Shown piece after piece: positions 34,569-50,830 of a stretch of 64,000 bases of DNA; the first letter of the stretch is position 1; the number at the start of each line of letters is the position of its first letter. The DNA lies in NCBI GenBank assembly GCA_944990035.1, contig CALYLX010000086.1, positions 124,001 through 188,000 of the forward strand, read 5' to 3'. The notes under the pieces are model-generated. The model did no database searches. It was not told the origin of the DNA and was given only the letters and a program-made list of their open reading frames with translations. The position numbers and the translations under genes were made by a program. Source of the DNA: Clitopilus passeckerianus (Eukaryota > Basidiomycota > Agaricomycetes > Agaricales > Entolomataceae).

Positions 34569-37500
34569 TCACTCTTCGTCTGGCTCTTCATCAGCCTGCT
34601 CCTCAGCCTCCTCAACCTCATCAGTGCCCCCTTCTTCCTCGTCCTCTTCATCACTCTCAATCTTTGGCTCTGCTAAACTTGGTCTGATGCTTTTTCTCTC
34701 CCTGGTGCTCTTTCTCCGATTCACTGGTTCGGGCGGCGGGCTGACGGTGCGGTCGCTTCCTCCCTCTTCCTCTTCATCGTCATGAGCTTCGACGTCCTCA
34801 ACCTCTTCTTCTTCGTCAGACTCCTCAGGGGTATCTTCCTTTGCTTTCCCTCTGGCTCTTCCTTTTCCGGTGGCTTTTCCTGACGCCTTGCCTTTACCTT
34901 TGCTGGCGCTTGCCTTTTCGTCGGCTTTTGGCTTCCCTCTTGTACTCCTTCCGACAGCTTTTGCCCTGCCTCGTCCTCGAGCGCGCGCGGCAGTGCCACC
35001 CCTAGCAGGCCCGCTGACCCTGGTTCTCTTCTCCCTACCCTCCGGCTCCGCCTGAGCAGTTGTCTCCCTCTCGCTTGAAGGCCTTTTTGTCCCTCGTTTC
35101 TTGGCTGGTTGATCAGTTGCTCCGGGCCGGGCTGTGAGGACTTCTTCCTCCTCGACTCCACCTTCAGGCTCGCCGTTGGGAGCTCCCTCTTCCACCTTAC
35201 TGCGGGTTGCCTTAGAGTTTGCTCCGGCCTTCCCCTTCGATCCTCGCTTCGACTTGGCATCTTGCTTGCCTGATCTGGAAAAAGAACGACGAATGAATTG
35301 CTGCCGAAATATCAACCGAAGAGAATTTCTTACTCGTTCTCATTCTGCTCGTCTTCTCCGCCTTTACCTTCCTCATCTGAATCTTCAGTGTCCTTCCCTC
35401 GTGTAGAGGCAACGCTGCCGGCCCTTGATGTGCTTGTTGGCGCCAAGCTAGTCGCTCTCGAGCTTGCGACTTCAATTTCATCCCCATCGTCCCCCACATC
35501 GTACTCCTCATCTCCATGAGGCGGCTCGACGTTGACGTATCGGAAAGTCTGTACCAAATCGTCGTCCAATATATCCTTGATCTTAGTTGTCTTCAATGTC
35601 TCCCCGCATGCCTTCTTGAATTTTGTCTCGAACTTATTGAAGAGCTTCAATGTAGGGTCATCATTGAATGGAGATTGCTGTCGGGGAAAATTAGACCAAC
35701 TGAAAAAGACCTCAATAAATATAGAAACAAACCTGTTCATGGTATCGAACCAATACATTCACCGTATGAACTAGCCTCGGTTCCAAGGTAGGAGTCAGGT
35801 TTAAGTTGGAAAGCAGTTGACAGAAGAGTTTCAGGTCCTCAACTATCATTGTCACCATTAGCATACGAATATTACAGGAAAATGAGAACCCAGTGCTCAC
35901 CAGTCCGGTTGTCGTCATACGTAGCCCTAAGCAACTCAATTGCGAGATCGTAATGTGCATCGGGCCCTGTGTGCTTGTCTTTTGGTTCGGGTTCCCAACT
36001 AAACCGATATGAGTCTTCTATTTCTCCCGTTGTGAACAAGAACCTACCCATCAGCCTCCTTGTGTTTTGAAAGATCCTTACACTTCGTAGGATCTGTCCA
36101 GTCCACGAACAAAAGACTGAAGGTTTGAGGAGTAATCATCTCTTCGTTTTCTTCAAGTGCAGATCGTGTATCGAGGAAAGCATCGTATGTCGGTAGGAAT
36201 ATCTGCAAAAAGTATCAGCCCTCTGTGGCGAAAGGGTGGCCGAAAAAAGTAACAGACCTGGGCCATTCTTCTCTGGTTCACGGGGCTGGAGTAGCAATAA
36301 ACGGGGAAGAAATACGACAGGCATTGTCGCAAAGATTGGTTCGGTGCGGTGTCGGGAGATATGTAGGCGTTTACGAGATGGTTGAGCACCTATTTGAGTG
36401 GGATAATATTAGCTTTCTCAGTAAAGGGGGGAACAGGGTGAATAACCAACCTTCAGATCTGTGACCAAGCCGCTGAGCAGCAGCTTGGACAATCCAACAC
36501 AAATCAGTGCCCCCACGGAGGCAAATTCGGCGTTCTCGAGCGAAGTCAAGAGGAAGGTGATCAAAGAACTGGCCTATGAATGTACAGCATTTAGAGCGAG
36601 TTTTTGCAAGAGACGAACCAGAGAAACGTACCATCTCCTCTGACCTCTTCAACAACTCTTGGTCATAAACGACAAGTAGGTCAAATATGATCTGGAAAGC
36701 TCGAAGTTGTATCTCTTCATTGTCGCTCTGAGCTTGCCCGACGAAGAGTTGGAAGGATTTGAGGGCCATATCCTGGTTAAACGGTCAGTTGGGTGGGAGG
36801 AAAGCGATGTGGTGGTTCAAACCTTGGTAAGGAGGGAGCACAATCCCAAACAAGCGAGGCCCTTCTCCCTCAATGGTACCTCCTTTCTCTTCACACTTGG
36901 GATGATTAGATCTCCAAGCACACCCTGTAACGTCGAGTTGTCTTCAAAATCCTAACGGCGGGGAAGTGAATTAGCACTTCCTTCGAGGAAGAGATTTGAA
37001 GGAAAGGAAACACACCCCATCCACTCGCTCTAGCATTCCGATACAAAGCGTCAGGCAACGGAGATCCTTTTCATCTGCAGCAACCCTTTCCTCAGGGGAC
37101 ATTTCCTCCCTCGGCCTCCGTCGCGGAACTTGCTTATCCTTGATGATAGCACTTTCATTGGTGTCAGGCTCAGAAAGGTCGTCGTTCTGTCGTTCACATT
37201 TGTCAGTTCAGCGAAAACGAGTGATTGACGACTGAAAGAAAACATACCAGAAGATCCTTGATTTCTTGTTCCGCTTCATCTTCCTCCCTCAAGTCGACGA
37301 TGATCTCCACCATAACGCGGATCAGATCCCTCTCCGTCCCAGTGATTTTCTTCAAGACATCCAAGGCCGGGTTGATCAAACCAGGCGGCAGCTCCGGGTG
37401 AGCAAGCATGTCACGAACGACAGCGAAAGTCTTCCTCCTCCCAATTTCATCCATGTAATCCAGCTTCCAAGCAATCCGTAACAACTCCCTCAATACGACC

Positions 37501-39058
37501 TCCATCTTCGCTAGCTCTTCCTCCTGCCGCAATGCCTCCTCCTCGTCATCTCTGCCTCCCAAGAAGTTCTGGTTTTCTATCTCCTGCAGTAAGTCCACCA
37601 GGGAATTATATGACATCTGCAGAGTGAATGCAAAGGCCATAACCACCGGAATCCCTGCACTCTCCAGCCTCGCCTCGTCAGATTTGGAGAGACAGTGTTC
37701 CATGAACACCCGCACGAGCATTGCGCTTTCGGGTGTAAGTTGTTTCCAGTAATCATCCGGGAAAGTGAATGCGTCCAAAACGGTGGGTTTGGTAACGAAG
37801 ATTGACTCCAGCGCGTCTTTGGCTGCCTCTTCCCCTGCTACGACGTCGAACAGGGAGAGGAACTTGATAAGACCTTTCATTATTCCCCCATCGTCGCCTT
37901 CCCAGGTCATCCCTTCGTCCTCTTCCTCTTTTTTGACGCCTTCGGAACCCGAGCAAACGAGGTCGAACCAGCGGACACATAGCCTTCCTGCTGCTACACG
38001 AACTGCTGCTTCTCGATCTCCGAGACCGTCTTTCACAACGGTCTCGCGTTGTTCGATCGAGAGACGTCGGGGATCGCCAAGTTTGTTGGTTAGAACGTTC
38101 GAGTAGACGAGCTTGCGAGTGAGTGCATCGGTATCTCTGGTTCGGCTGAGGATGACGGGGAGAGTATTGGGAAGTAGGGGGATATTGACCAGAGCAGCAC
38201 GGCGGACCTCTCTGTTAGGCTTTTATAAGCCACGGAGGAATGAAACTGCAATGAAAACAACTTACGGAGCAGGATCATGGCGGAGTGATTCAATAATAAC
38301 TTCCAAAATGGAGATGGTGCCTTCTTCGACTTCGTCTGGGTCTTCGCTTCCGGCCAGCTTAGACAATGCGATGATGGCGTTGGCACGGATGAGAGCTTCT
38401 TTGTCAGAAGCACGGTCGATCAAGCCATCTCGTAGTGGTTCGTAGAGATCCTCGCTTTGGATAGGGTCAGCGCTTAACGAACAGCCAATAATACTAAGAC
38501 GCGTACTCAATAACACCAAGATGCCCAATCATCTCAGAAACTGTTGAGATGCACCTATATCGCGTAGCCTTGTTCTTCGCGACAAACCCCTCAACCATAT
38601 AATTCATGAGTTTGTCAACAAATCTGGAGGCAAAGGTCTCTTCTAATTCTTCCGGCTGGGAAGTGTTCGCACTGGCGGCTTGTTCGGCAATAACTATCAG
38701 AGCGAAACTCAGTCTCATAAAGTAAGTCGCCCGCCGAGAGCCACGTACTTCTCTCATTCATAAACTTGATGTACGCCCCGACAAATTTAACCACTTTATC
38801 AGCCGCTGGTGGCCCTTTCTTCACCACCAACACGCGATTCAGCAAGTGTAGAAACACATCACTGAAAGCTTTCTCCCCAACCAACTTCAGTTTCCGGCTT
38901 CCCTCTTTGGCTTTTGTGACCCCTGCTGCCTGCTGGTGGAGCTTGTACAGCGTGACGCAATTCTTCCTGTGGTTCGCTAACGTCGCCTGGGCCGGATCAA
39001 ACACCGCTGATATGTTATCTTGAAGATTCTCCAAGACGTCTGGCGCCCTTGGTGCCAT
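34569..39058 (-). CDS. YCG1: condensin complex subunit 3 (CAP-G)
   Basis: The gene starts at the ATG at 39058 and ends at 34569, with about ten introns. Long HEAT-type helical repeats run through the protein: LHLLNRVLVVKKGPPAADKV, then RFVDKLMNYMVEGFVAKNKA and TRYRCISTVSEMIGHLGVIE near the N-terminus, then GLIDRASDKEALIRANAIIA and PEVRRAALVNIPLLPNTLP. The C-terminal Cnd3-type region includes LKVLNHLVNAYISPDTAPNQ. These are typical of the kleisin-binding HEAT subunit of condensin, which compacts mitotic chromosomes. The final 250 residues are disordered, with basic RGRGRAK and KGKGKASGK blocks and an acidic end, a likely DNA- or histone-contacting tail. No frame break was seen, though every intron was not checked base by base. 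Confidence 0.9.
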
Positions 39059-39769
39059 GGTTGCTTGAGATAAAGCAGTAGTTGTTGTTCTGACTGTACA
39101 ATGGCCGACGAATCAACGATCAGCATCCGGGTCGCGACCAAATGTATTGACCTGTTTGGACTTAATGACGCGTTATTTGTATCAAATAGATTAGATTGCC
39201 AAAGGCTAATAAGATTAAAGCTAGTCAAAGCGAGTCAAACAAAATGTAAACAAACGCCGTTGCTGTGGCTACACTAGCGATCACGGTAGGAATGCATTGA
39301 ATGCAGGAAGGATGCCAGGTAGGTAGGTAGGTACTGAGAACGGTGTAGAGAAGATCAAAAGTAATTGCGATGTAGGTAAACGACGTAAATTGCATAGTGT
39401 GTTGAGAATGGTTTCCATGAATAGATGAGAGCACGATAGCAACACGACACCAGTCCAACGACGAGAGGGATGGGCATAGGTAGATTGTTCGGTCCGCAAA
39501 TGAGTCACCACTGAGGGTATATCATGTGGGTATTATCGACCCCAACACGGGAGTCTTACGTTTGCGTCTTCAAAGACTGCGGGTACGGTTCGGTCCAATA
39601 ATGCATGCATGGAGCCAAAAGCATAGGACATAAGAACGCCGGAAATGGGTAGGGGTTATCACTGCTTCAATCGACATCTGAGGCTATGGCGAGCGCATGT
39701 GTATCCTCCTGGTTTATGAATGCTTCTGTATTTGAGACGAGTGAGCGTCGACGAGCATCGAAGGCAGCG
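39059..39769. other. intergenic region, CAP-G promoter
   Basis: A short GTAGGTAGGTAGGTA microsatellite lies near 39320. A minus-strand open frame at 39667-40077 overlaps the next gene in another frame and may supply its real C-terminus if an intron is present. Nothing else is supported. Confidence 0.4.
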
Positions 39770-40684
39770 TCAATCGAATGGGGGTAGAAGCTCGTCTCCT
39801 CTAGAGTGCGTAACTCTCCAAGGCGGTGCTGAGGCCAAGCCTTCGCAAATATGCTGCCCATATGACTTAATGGACGACAGCGAGTGAGAGCGGGCTCTAA
39901 TGCGAATCCTTCTAGAAGGTTCAGGACTCCGCGAACGTGCCCGTTTAGAGGCTCCCAAAGACGCCGACGCGGCCACTGATGGGATAGCGGGGGCAAGGTC
40001 TGGTGAAAGCTCTGGAGTATCATCACCAGACATAGAGGAATAGTCATCCTCGTCGCCCGCTTGAATGTCCAAATCAATGACTGACAGGGTATCGTCGTGA
40101 GCAGTCCAGAGGAAGAGATCGAGAGGGGTGGGTCGAGTCGACACTTCTTGGGGTGGAGGGTCTAGGGTATTATCAAAAACGTCCTCTCTCCACATTTCTA
40201 TTGATAAATTGGAATCGTCGGGTTGAGCCTCTGATAATCCGAGTGTATCTGGGTGGTAGAAAAGGTCCCCTGCTTCATGGGATATATCCGGTAGCGCAGC
40301 AAAACTCCCTCCCGTGCCGGCTGAGAAGGAGTCGTAATCCTTCAGCAAAGGTGCCCCAGGTGCAGAAATCTCGGGAGACTCATGCCACTGGGGTTCTGCT
40401 TCCCTGTTGGCACCAGTTAGCGAGCTCGACAACCATCCGATAAGCTCCGAACACCTACTTGATCTCGACCATAGGACGGGAAGCGTGAAGGATGGGTGTC
40501 GAAAACCTTGGCAGTGTTGATGTCACGGTCGACGGCGTAATATCACTGGTAGGGGTTAGGCGAAGAGGTCAGCACCATGTTCTCTGACCAGTGAAACGTA
40601 CAACTCCAAGGGGGACGAGCACTTGACGGTTGGTGCTGCGCTCTTGACGGGAGTCTTAGGGTCGTCGTTCTTATTGGCGAACAT
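39770..40684 (-). CDS. hypothetical acidic/serine-rich protein
   Basis: Three exons (40684-40602, 40545-40459, 40403-39770) give 267 residues with consistent phases. The protein is hydrophilic, with acidic stretches (DIQAGDEDDYSSMSGDDTPE) and a basic Ser/Arg block near the C-terminus (SKRARSRSPEPSRRIRIRAR) that looks like a nuclear localisation signal. No domain is recognised. The end is unsure because a second frame is open across the last 100 codons (ends 39667). Confidence 0.5.
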
Positions 40685-42144
40685 GGTGGGCGGCGGTAGA
40701 TACACAGGCAGTTTTGAGGTTGTAGATGGTACAGAAGGTGGGGAATGCGATGAGGATGGGATTGCTGCAAGTGAATGTTAGTCGAATCCGGAACCGATGA
40801 ACAGAAGCTTCCTCGCAATGTACGATGAGCAGGGAAGCAAGGGGAACTCTCTGAAGTCCCAAGGACTCAGAGACTGTATAATATCATAGTCCGAGCGATG
40901 TGCGGACTTCTAGATATGGAGCGTGCGCGATGAGCGATGAAGTATAAGTAGCGGTGGCGGTTGGGGGAAGCAAGGGAGTCAATAATTTGAGGGATCTCTC
41001 ACCCGGAGGGCAAACTCCGCCAAATTGATGGAAGGATTGATGGGGGTCGTGACCTTCAGGACACAGCCCTTTTTGACCCAAGTCCGAGTGAATCTGGGTA
41101 TGACGAGCCTGGCTTATGTTCTTTAAAGAACAAAGGCATTCTCTAGATGGTCTAATAGTATGCAGAATATAACCATATTCTGTAGCAATGGACACCTGTC
41201 CCATTTCCATCTAATCACACCAGCATCCAATGTGGTCGGACCGTGTATTACCGAGCAGCGCCTGCACCCTTCAATATCAGAGTCATTGTTCTTACTATGG
41301 CAATTCACAGTTCGTCCCCTCGAACTTCAGCTGCATGCTTGCGGATGACAGCCCGAAGGCGCTCAACAAAAGAGAGTTACCCCGCCATCAATTGACGATA
41401 GTCATATCATCCCTGATTTATCTTCAATTAAGTTGACTTGATATGGGCCGATGGCTGCTGGCCCCAGGGTGAGGATTATAGAACCCTGACTGCGCAAACC
41501 AAAACACGTAGGCACTGACGCAACAGGTAATCCCTCACATTCTCATCCGTTCTCTCATGTTCTAGATCCTCTGCGAACACAACCCACTTCAGCCCCCCAT
41601 CAAGCGAGTCATTGCATTTACCCCGATTATTACCGGATTAAGGTCAGGTTGACACCTGCTACGTTCCAAGTTGACTGGAGGTGCAGGCGGTTTTAGTTCT
41701 AATTAGAACATATGAGTTCAGCCGTTTTCCGAACCTTTGGAGGTGAGGGGGCAGATCCTTGAAAGCGCCGCCGTGGCTGTCTCCGGAGAGGACGGAGAAA
41801 CATCGCTCCACCCCGAGAGCACCCAGTCTAGGGAAGACTAAGAGAGTATGTTATTTGGGTACGCTAGGAGCATCCAGCGTTCCGGCCTTTCAGGTATGCA
41901 TCCTTTCCCCAGACAATGACCTCCAACGACTGTAGCTTGATAGTATCCTCAGTTCACTGCAAGGGCACGCACACTGATGTTGGAGCCTACGTGATCTCAG
42001 CCTGTCATGATTCTTTGTGTCTCGAACTATTACTGAGGAAAATCATTGGAACGTCGCGAATTAATGAGTTCAAAAAGCTTAGTGTGATAGAAATTGTGCT
42101 ATTATCCGATTGTAAAGACATACAGATTTGGGAGTATGTGAGTT
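40685..42144. other. 1.46-kb intergenic region
   Basis: No gene is supported. The part next to 42145 could contain a decayed C-terminal exon of the F-box gene, by comparison with the second F-box gene, but I could not read one. Confidence 0.4.
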
Positions 42145-43122
42145 TTAACGTATCCCCTTGATACCATCCATAACGGATTCCCATCTAAGTGATGTATCCG
42201 AGTTAACATCCCATACGACTATGTTTCGTCGTCCAGCATGGAGGTGACCGTCACCAGATAAGGCCAGTCGATCCCCGTCAAATGCAACCTCATCACTATA
42301 ACGGTCACGGGTGAGGGGCCTTGAACAAAGAAGCCGAAAGTCTGAGGACATTGAAGGACAGATCTCGTAGACTCGAATTTCAGATTCCCCTAGGGATTGC
42401 CTACACTCGATATTCAGCGGATGATTAAATATTTCAAGAGCATCAAACATACAAAAGACTGTCCTCGGTGTAGAGGTTAATAACAACTCGTATTTTTGTT
42501 CCGCATGCACTAAACTGTGCGGCAAGGAGGAATGAACACCATTCTTTCAGACCTGCATTGTCCATGACAGGACATATCACTGCAATGGGATCTGGTCTCA
42601 ATTCTGCGTGGAAGTAACGAGGTCAAGATCCCATAGGTGCATCAACGAATCTTGATAGTTTGTGACCGTAAATCTTCCGCCAGGTAACAGCACAACGTCG
42701 TGAAACACAGCACTATCAGATCCAGAAAATGAGCCAGGGATATATTTCTCCAAGCCGGCGGAGTTCATTTTCAAAATTGCGCGCGTAGGCATGTCTGGGG
42801 TTCCTGCCGCTACTCTCTGCACTAATCGATAGGCCGTAGGCTGGCTTATCCGAGGTCAGATCGTGACTTCGTTGTGAGTTCATAGCTGCATTTTGGGACT
42901 GCATACGTGTCACATATCTGTCCAAACATCCTGAGCCATAAGGACCGCTCGTAGGTGATTGTACAGAGGGATCGGCATACCTGATGCCAGGTGGCTGAGT
43001 AAGTTGTCCCAACATAGCGCGAGATCATCGAAGCTTACCGCTCTGATAGAGAGAATATCTGCGAGGGAAGTGAGGCAGAGCGTATCAACAACGATATCCG
43101 TAGGCAAATCAAGTAGAGTCAT
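42145..43122 (-). pseudogene. F-box / beta-propeller-like protein, probably disrupted (copy 1)
   Basis: Exon 1 (43122-43039) is a 28-residue F-box start (MTLLDLPTDIVVDTLCLTSL, then ADILSIRA) and joins cleanly to exon 2 at 42981 (VCRSLCTITYERSLWLRMF). The frame then stops at about 42846, while the homologous continuation SQPTAYRLVQRVAAGTP starts in another frame with no intron between, which implies a one-base deletion. Later blocks LLPGGRFTVTNYQDSLMHLW and FDGDRLALS, IVVWDVNSD match the second F-box gene (56792-58299), but they also lie in shifted frames. The C-terminal exon seen there is not found here. F-box proteins are substrate receptors of SCF ubiquitin ligases; this copy is probably inactive. 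Confidence 0.55.
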
Positions 43123-43323
43123 GTTCAGTAGTTGCTGGGGAAACTGACTGCCTGTGACGGTGACTCTGAAGGTCAATGATCAGAATGTTGGCGTGCGCCA
43201 CTTGGGCGTTGTTTTGGCTTGTTTACATCTACGTGGCTTTACGGTGAACTACACGACGCCTGGCTGTGCCAGTTAAAACTCGATTTGACTGCGACACCTT
43301 CCCTTTCTCGAAATCTTTTTATA
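43123..43323. promoter_or_regulatory. divergent promoter, F-box copy 1 / SEC23
   Basis: 201 bases between start codons pointing away from each other. No clear TATA box. Confidence 0.4.
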
Positions 43324-45989
<2,666 letters not shown>

Positions 45990-46708
45990 TCTGGGATTTC
46001 TTTTCTTTCTGCTGCCCGCTCGTATGCTTAGACGCTGTGTTTCTTTTCCTCTGTTCTACTTTGCATTTTGTCAGAGTTATAATTCAGAATTATAACGCTA
46101 TTTTGATGAACTCCTCTACCCATATGGTTGCATGAGCCTCTGATTGGGTAATGCGGTGCGGATTGTTGATCTACTGATTTTGGTCAATGCATTTTACTCC
46201 TGGTGAATGGTGCTTCTCTGCTTCTATCTAGGGGGTCCTCCGGCCCGGAAGGATCCTCCAGGAGTGAGTGATAAGTTCACTAGATGTCGCCATACCTGAC
46301 CATGTGGAAGGTCGCGGATATTTATTTCATTCCGGCCTGTGAAATGGTCATCGCCACCGCTGGTGAGAGGTGGGAAGTCCCACCGAAACGAGTAAGCTCA
46401 TTTTTCCAGAACAATCCGGTTAAGCGACAAGGCCCCGGTTGATGGGAACCCGCGAGCTACCACCTCCCGGCCATTCCAGTCAGACTATCAGCCTGCCTTC
46501 ACAGAAGCGGGATAGGATTCCGAAAGGAAGATCTCTACAGTCAACTGGCCCATCAATGGCGAATTCTAACGCTATACTCGTCTGAGAAAGTTTTCGACGT
46601 CTTGACAGCATCATGTCCATGTGCTACTTCTCTAATCTCTCAGAAGCCTCGTATAAAGACCCTAGGCTAAAGGGCATTCTGTAACCTTCTTCGGTTTAGC
46701 ACTCGACC
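45990..46708. other. intergenic region with the OPT promoter
   Basis: TATAAAG at 46652-46658 is 57 bases upstream of the OPT start. No gene is seen. Confidence 0.45.
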
Positions 46709-49700
46709 ATGGCGTCTGTCATTCCTCTCGATCAAGGCGAGAAGCTATCAGCTCTTCCAACCCTTCCGCCAGCACCTGCACTTGGGTTGAACGAGAAACG
46801 ACAAGATAGCTTCGAGGATACCAAGGACGATGCCTTCTCCAAGGAGTCCAGCCCAACTGATGACGGGGTCCAGTACCTCAAAGGCGAACCCGTTATCAGT
46901 ACTGGTTTGGATGTCTCACGATTCATTATCGACGACCGAGACGATGGGGACGAATCTTTGACGTTCCGATCATTTGTTATGGGGACCATACTTGCTGGGC
47001 TTGGCGCTGCCCTTTCTCAGGTGGGCTACTGCAGTAGTCTCATTGAACATGGTCGCGTTCTGACTGACACATCGACTTTAGATCTACCAATTCAAGCCCG
47101 TCCAGCCTGTCGTCTCCACCGTTTTCTTACTGTTGATCATCTACACTGTTGGCAATGCTTGGGCCAGACTTTTGCCACGGCGATCATCCTTTGAAGGAAC
47201 CCGCTTGCAATTCCTTGCACCAGTGATTCACTTCATCAACCCGGGCGATTTCGCGCTAAAGGAGGTTAGAGAAATTCGATTTATTTCTCTAAGATCACGA
47301 CTCAATATCAATAACTTCAGCATGTTGTTGCTTCGCTCATTGCTTCCACTGCTGCTTATGGGAGCACGGCCGTGTTGAACTTCGCCGTCCAAAGGGTGGG
47401 TTTGAAGTCTAGCCTAGTGATGTTCGAGCTGACTTATATATGCTTCTAGCTATGGTACGATACTCATGTTGGTGCCACAACCGCAGTTCTAGCTACTTTC
47501 TCGACCGCATGTTTTGGGTGGGTTCCTCTGATGTCTGATCTCAGAACCTCGCTGACAGCTCCTCCCCGGCTAGTTACGGCCTCGTTGGACTCCTCCGACC
47601 GCTCACTGTCTATCCCTCGGAGATGGTGTACTGGTCTGTGAGTATCCTTGTTAGCCCAAGTTGAGCCGCTCTCATCGGGTTAATAGAATCTCCCAACTGT
47701 GACTGTGTTCCAATGTAAGATGAGACCCCGTCTACTAGAAATCTGTGCTGATGAGACACTTCCTAGCGCTTCACCACGACACGACTGGAGCCAACCAGAA
47801 GAGGCTTAAGCTGTTCTGGATCGCCTTCTCCGCGATGTTTGTCTGGGAAATTTTCCCGTCATACATCTTCCCTCTCCTTAATGGCTTCAATATCTTCTGT
47901 CTCGCCTCTCAACATGCCTCACCGAGGACCGTCGATATTTTCACGAACCTTTTCGGTGGTGCCGGTGGTAACGAAGGTCTTGGATTCCTGTCGCTCTCTT
48001 TTGACTGGCAATACATCACTTCCACGTCAGTGCGCCTTCATAGCGCTGATTTTTCTCTACTAAACATATCCCAGGTTTATGAGCTATCCCATTACACAGC
48101 AAGGTGATTTCATTCATACGTCGATACGAAAGTCAATGTCTGAACATCATTTTTATCTCAGCTAATTCCTGGATTGGATACGCTTTTTGCTACCTGAGTA
48201 TCATGGTCATCTACTACTCAAACGCCTGGAACGTATGTACTTGATCGTACTGCCTGCAAAATTTGTGCTGACTCACATGCTCTTAGGCATTGTCCTTCCC
48301 TATGTTGTCAACTTCGATCTTCTCTTCAAACGGAACGGTTTACCACCAGAATGCTGTATTTGACTCGCATTTCAGCCTGAATCAGACAGCCCTCGCCGAA
48401 GTCGGACTCCCATCTTTGACCGGCTCCAACGTCTTCCATAATATAACGGCCAACCTAGCGGTAGGTCTGCGCGGTACCTATCCTTATTGAATGACAATCT
48501 AAAATCCGTCCCAGATCGGAGGTCTCATCTCTCACTGTATTTTCTTCTGGGGCCCATACGCCGTGGAGTCGTTCAAATCTGCCCAGGATAGATCTCAACC
48601 AGACCCACATTATCAGGTGAATATTTACCCTTTCCACACATCATCAATGATCGACATAAACGGGTGGGTAGGCTATGAAGAAATACAAGGAAGCCCCCTG
48701 GTACTGGTATATTGGCCTCTTGGTTTTATCGTTCTTGGCTGGTAGGCGTTCTGTGCCTGTACGGCAATATGTTACTGAGGCAAGTTCCCCAAGGCTTGAT
48801 TGTTACAATCAAAGGAGAGACGACGTTGCCCTGGTGGTCCTACATCGTTGCCCTTCTTGTAGGCGCGTTTATTACGGTGAGTCTTGTTTCTCCATTGAGA
48901 TCCCTTGCGGATGCTGACAGGTCAACTTCTGTCAAGCCCTTTTCAACTCTTTTGTACGCACGTATGGGCAACGGCATTGCGACTAATCAGTTGATGAAGA
49001 TGGTGGCTGGAGCTGTTAACCCTGGTCGGCCAGTCGCAAATTTATACGTATGTTGTTCCGGCACTGTCCTTTCCAGGCCGCTCAGGTCATCCTATAGTTC
49101 TCAATGTGGAGTCACGACGTCGTTTCTACCTCTATCGGCCTAGCAGGAGATCTCAAGATTGGCCAATACCTGAAGATTCCTCCCCGCGTTATGTTTCTTA
49201 CTCAAGTTTGGGGCACCATCCTAGGTAAGTAATCTGGGCTCGTTTCTTGACCTTTTTTCTAACTTCGATCTCAATTGCGCAGGTGCTGCGGTAAACTATA
49301 GTATGTACCATCGTAATATCGCTCAATGTTCCAAAATTCTAAAGAACTCTGTAGTTGTTATGACTTCCGTCGTCGACGCTCAACGCGAGGTTCTTCTGAG
49401 CCCCACTGGAACCAACGTCTGGAGTGGCCAAGTTGTTCAAAGTTTGAACAGTCAGGCTGTTACGTGGTCGCTCGCCAAATATCTGTACGGCGTCAAAGGC
49501 CCATACTTCCTTGTCCCGATTAGTGTAATCATCGGGATGGGCCCAACCTTCATCCAGTGGCTTATTGCAAAGGTTTGTCGCCGCCTGCGCTACCACTGAA
49601 CGATCTGTTGATCTGTGTCCTGCCTCTTATAGCGTTGGCCAACCATCGGACCCGTGAAAGTGAACACAATTATTCTTCCCATCATCTACATGGTTTGTGC

Positions 49701-50075
49701 TCCGACGAATCAATCGGGATATCAGCTTATCGTATCTATCCCAGTATTCGTCTTGGATGTACTCTGGAGTCACCTCGACAATCCTTTCAAGCATCCTTGT
49801 TGGTGTCGTCTCCCAGTTTTGGCTTCGCAAGTACCACCCTGGCTGGTACAAGAAGTACAACTACGTTCTCGGTGGAGCATTAGACGGCGGTGCCCAGGTT
49901 ATGATATTCATTTTATCATTCGCCGTCTTCGGTGCTTCAGGCAAAGAGAACCGATTCCCAGAGGTAAGCGTGGTAAAGTTCGTCAGAGTGTGAGCTAATA
50001 TTATTTCTCCAGTGGGCTGGTAATCCATGGAAAGGAAATGTTGATTACTGCAATGGTAACGGTGCTTTGGAGTAG
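46709..50075 (+). CDS. oligopeptide transporter, OPT family
   Basis: About 20 exons and 19 introns can be joined in one frame from ATG 46709 to TAG 50073-50075; first exon 46709-47020. The N-terminus is cytosolic and acidic. Family signatures follow in order: HFINPGDFALKEHV (the N-P-G motif), HHDTTGANQKRLKLFW, IVMVIYYS-type helices, LIVTIKGETTLPWWSYIVAL, LLYARMGNGIATNQLMKM, GQYLKIPPRVMF (K-I-P-P-R), then GVTSTILSSILVGVVSQFWL and the C-terminal WAGNPWKGNVDYCNGNGALE. The protein has about 14-16 membrane spans. OPT proteins import tetra- and pentapeptides, or glutathione, with protons at the plasma membrane. No lesion was seen. Probably a nitrogen-scavenging transporter. Confidence 0.93.
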
Positions 50076-50312
50076 CCGAGATGACGAGAGATAGTAAAGT
50101 CCCGTTAATCGTAATTTAAACCAGTAATATATGTAGTAGTCTATTCTATCGTCGACGGGGGATCGAGGATTACTTCATCTATTGTATCAATCCGTTCTCA
50201 ACTCTTGATTACGGTGCGAGCCTGTAGGCCTGATGCTTGCCAGTGAAGCTTAGGAGAACCATCGCAAGCAAGTTTCCAGGCAAGCTATACGTGGCTGTGC
50301 CTACTATTGACC

Positions 50313-50830
50313 ATGTCCTCCCACCACTTTCAACACCCACACCACGAGCCTATATCCATTCCCGACCTACGGTTCGAATACAGCTATCTGAGGGGAATCA
50401 AGAAGTATGTCGAGACAAAAGTCGTCGAGGTCAATGAGCCAATAAGCCAGGGCGAGAAACAGTCAGGCCACTTCACTCTCAGAAAGCACCAGCCCAAGAG
50501 AACGAGGACAGAGGTCGTGAAGATAAAATGGGGAGGCGTTGCTTGGGTTACAGCTAGAGACCAGGTTATAAGCCCATTATTGCAGGGTGCCCTATGGTGA
50601 GTCTCTTCTTTCGTCCCCCAAGCATCATTTGCTCACTGATTCACCTCCATAGGGCTCTTATATCGTATTGGATAACACCTGTCTCCGCCACCCTCGGTTC
50701 AAAGCTCGGTGGGCTAACAAGAAACACCTTTACGAGAAAGAAGGAGGGAAAGGGCGCCAATTGGCTACGGAGCTGGGTAGCTGGTCTGGGGCTTGCAGGT
50801 GGAACAAGTGCCTTTGGTGCTGCCAGGTAA
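50313..50830 (+). CDS. small conserved-looking protein, function unknown
   Basis: Two exons (50313-50596 and 50653-50830) give 153 residues. A soluble N-terminus (IPDLRFEYSYLRGIKKYVE) and a basic stretch lead to a hydrophobic segment that spans the splice (WGGVAWVTARDQVISPLLQG, ALWALISYWITPVSATLG) and a glycine-rich hydrophobic end (WVAGLGLAGGTSAFGAAR). This suggests a small membrane protein of mitochondria or ER, but no family is recognised with certainty. The stop codon overlaps a good donor sequence (CCAG|GTAAGG at 50824-50832), so a longer spliced form is possible. Confidence 0.6.
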
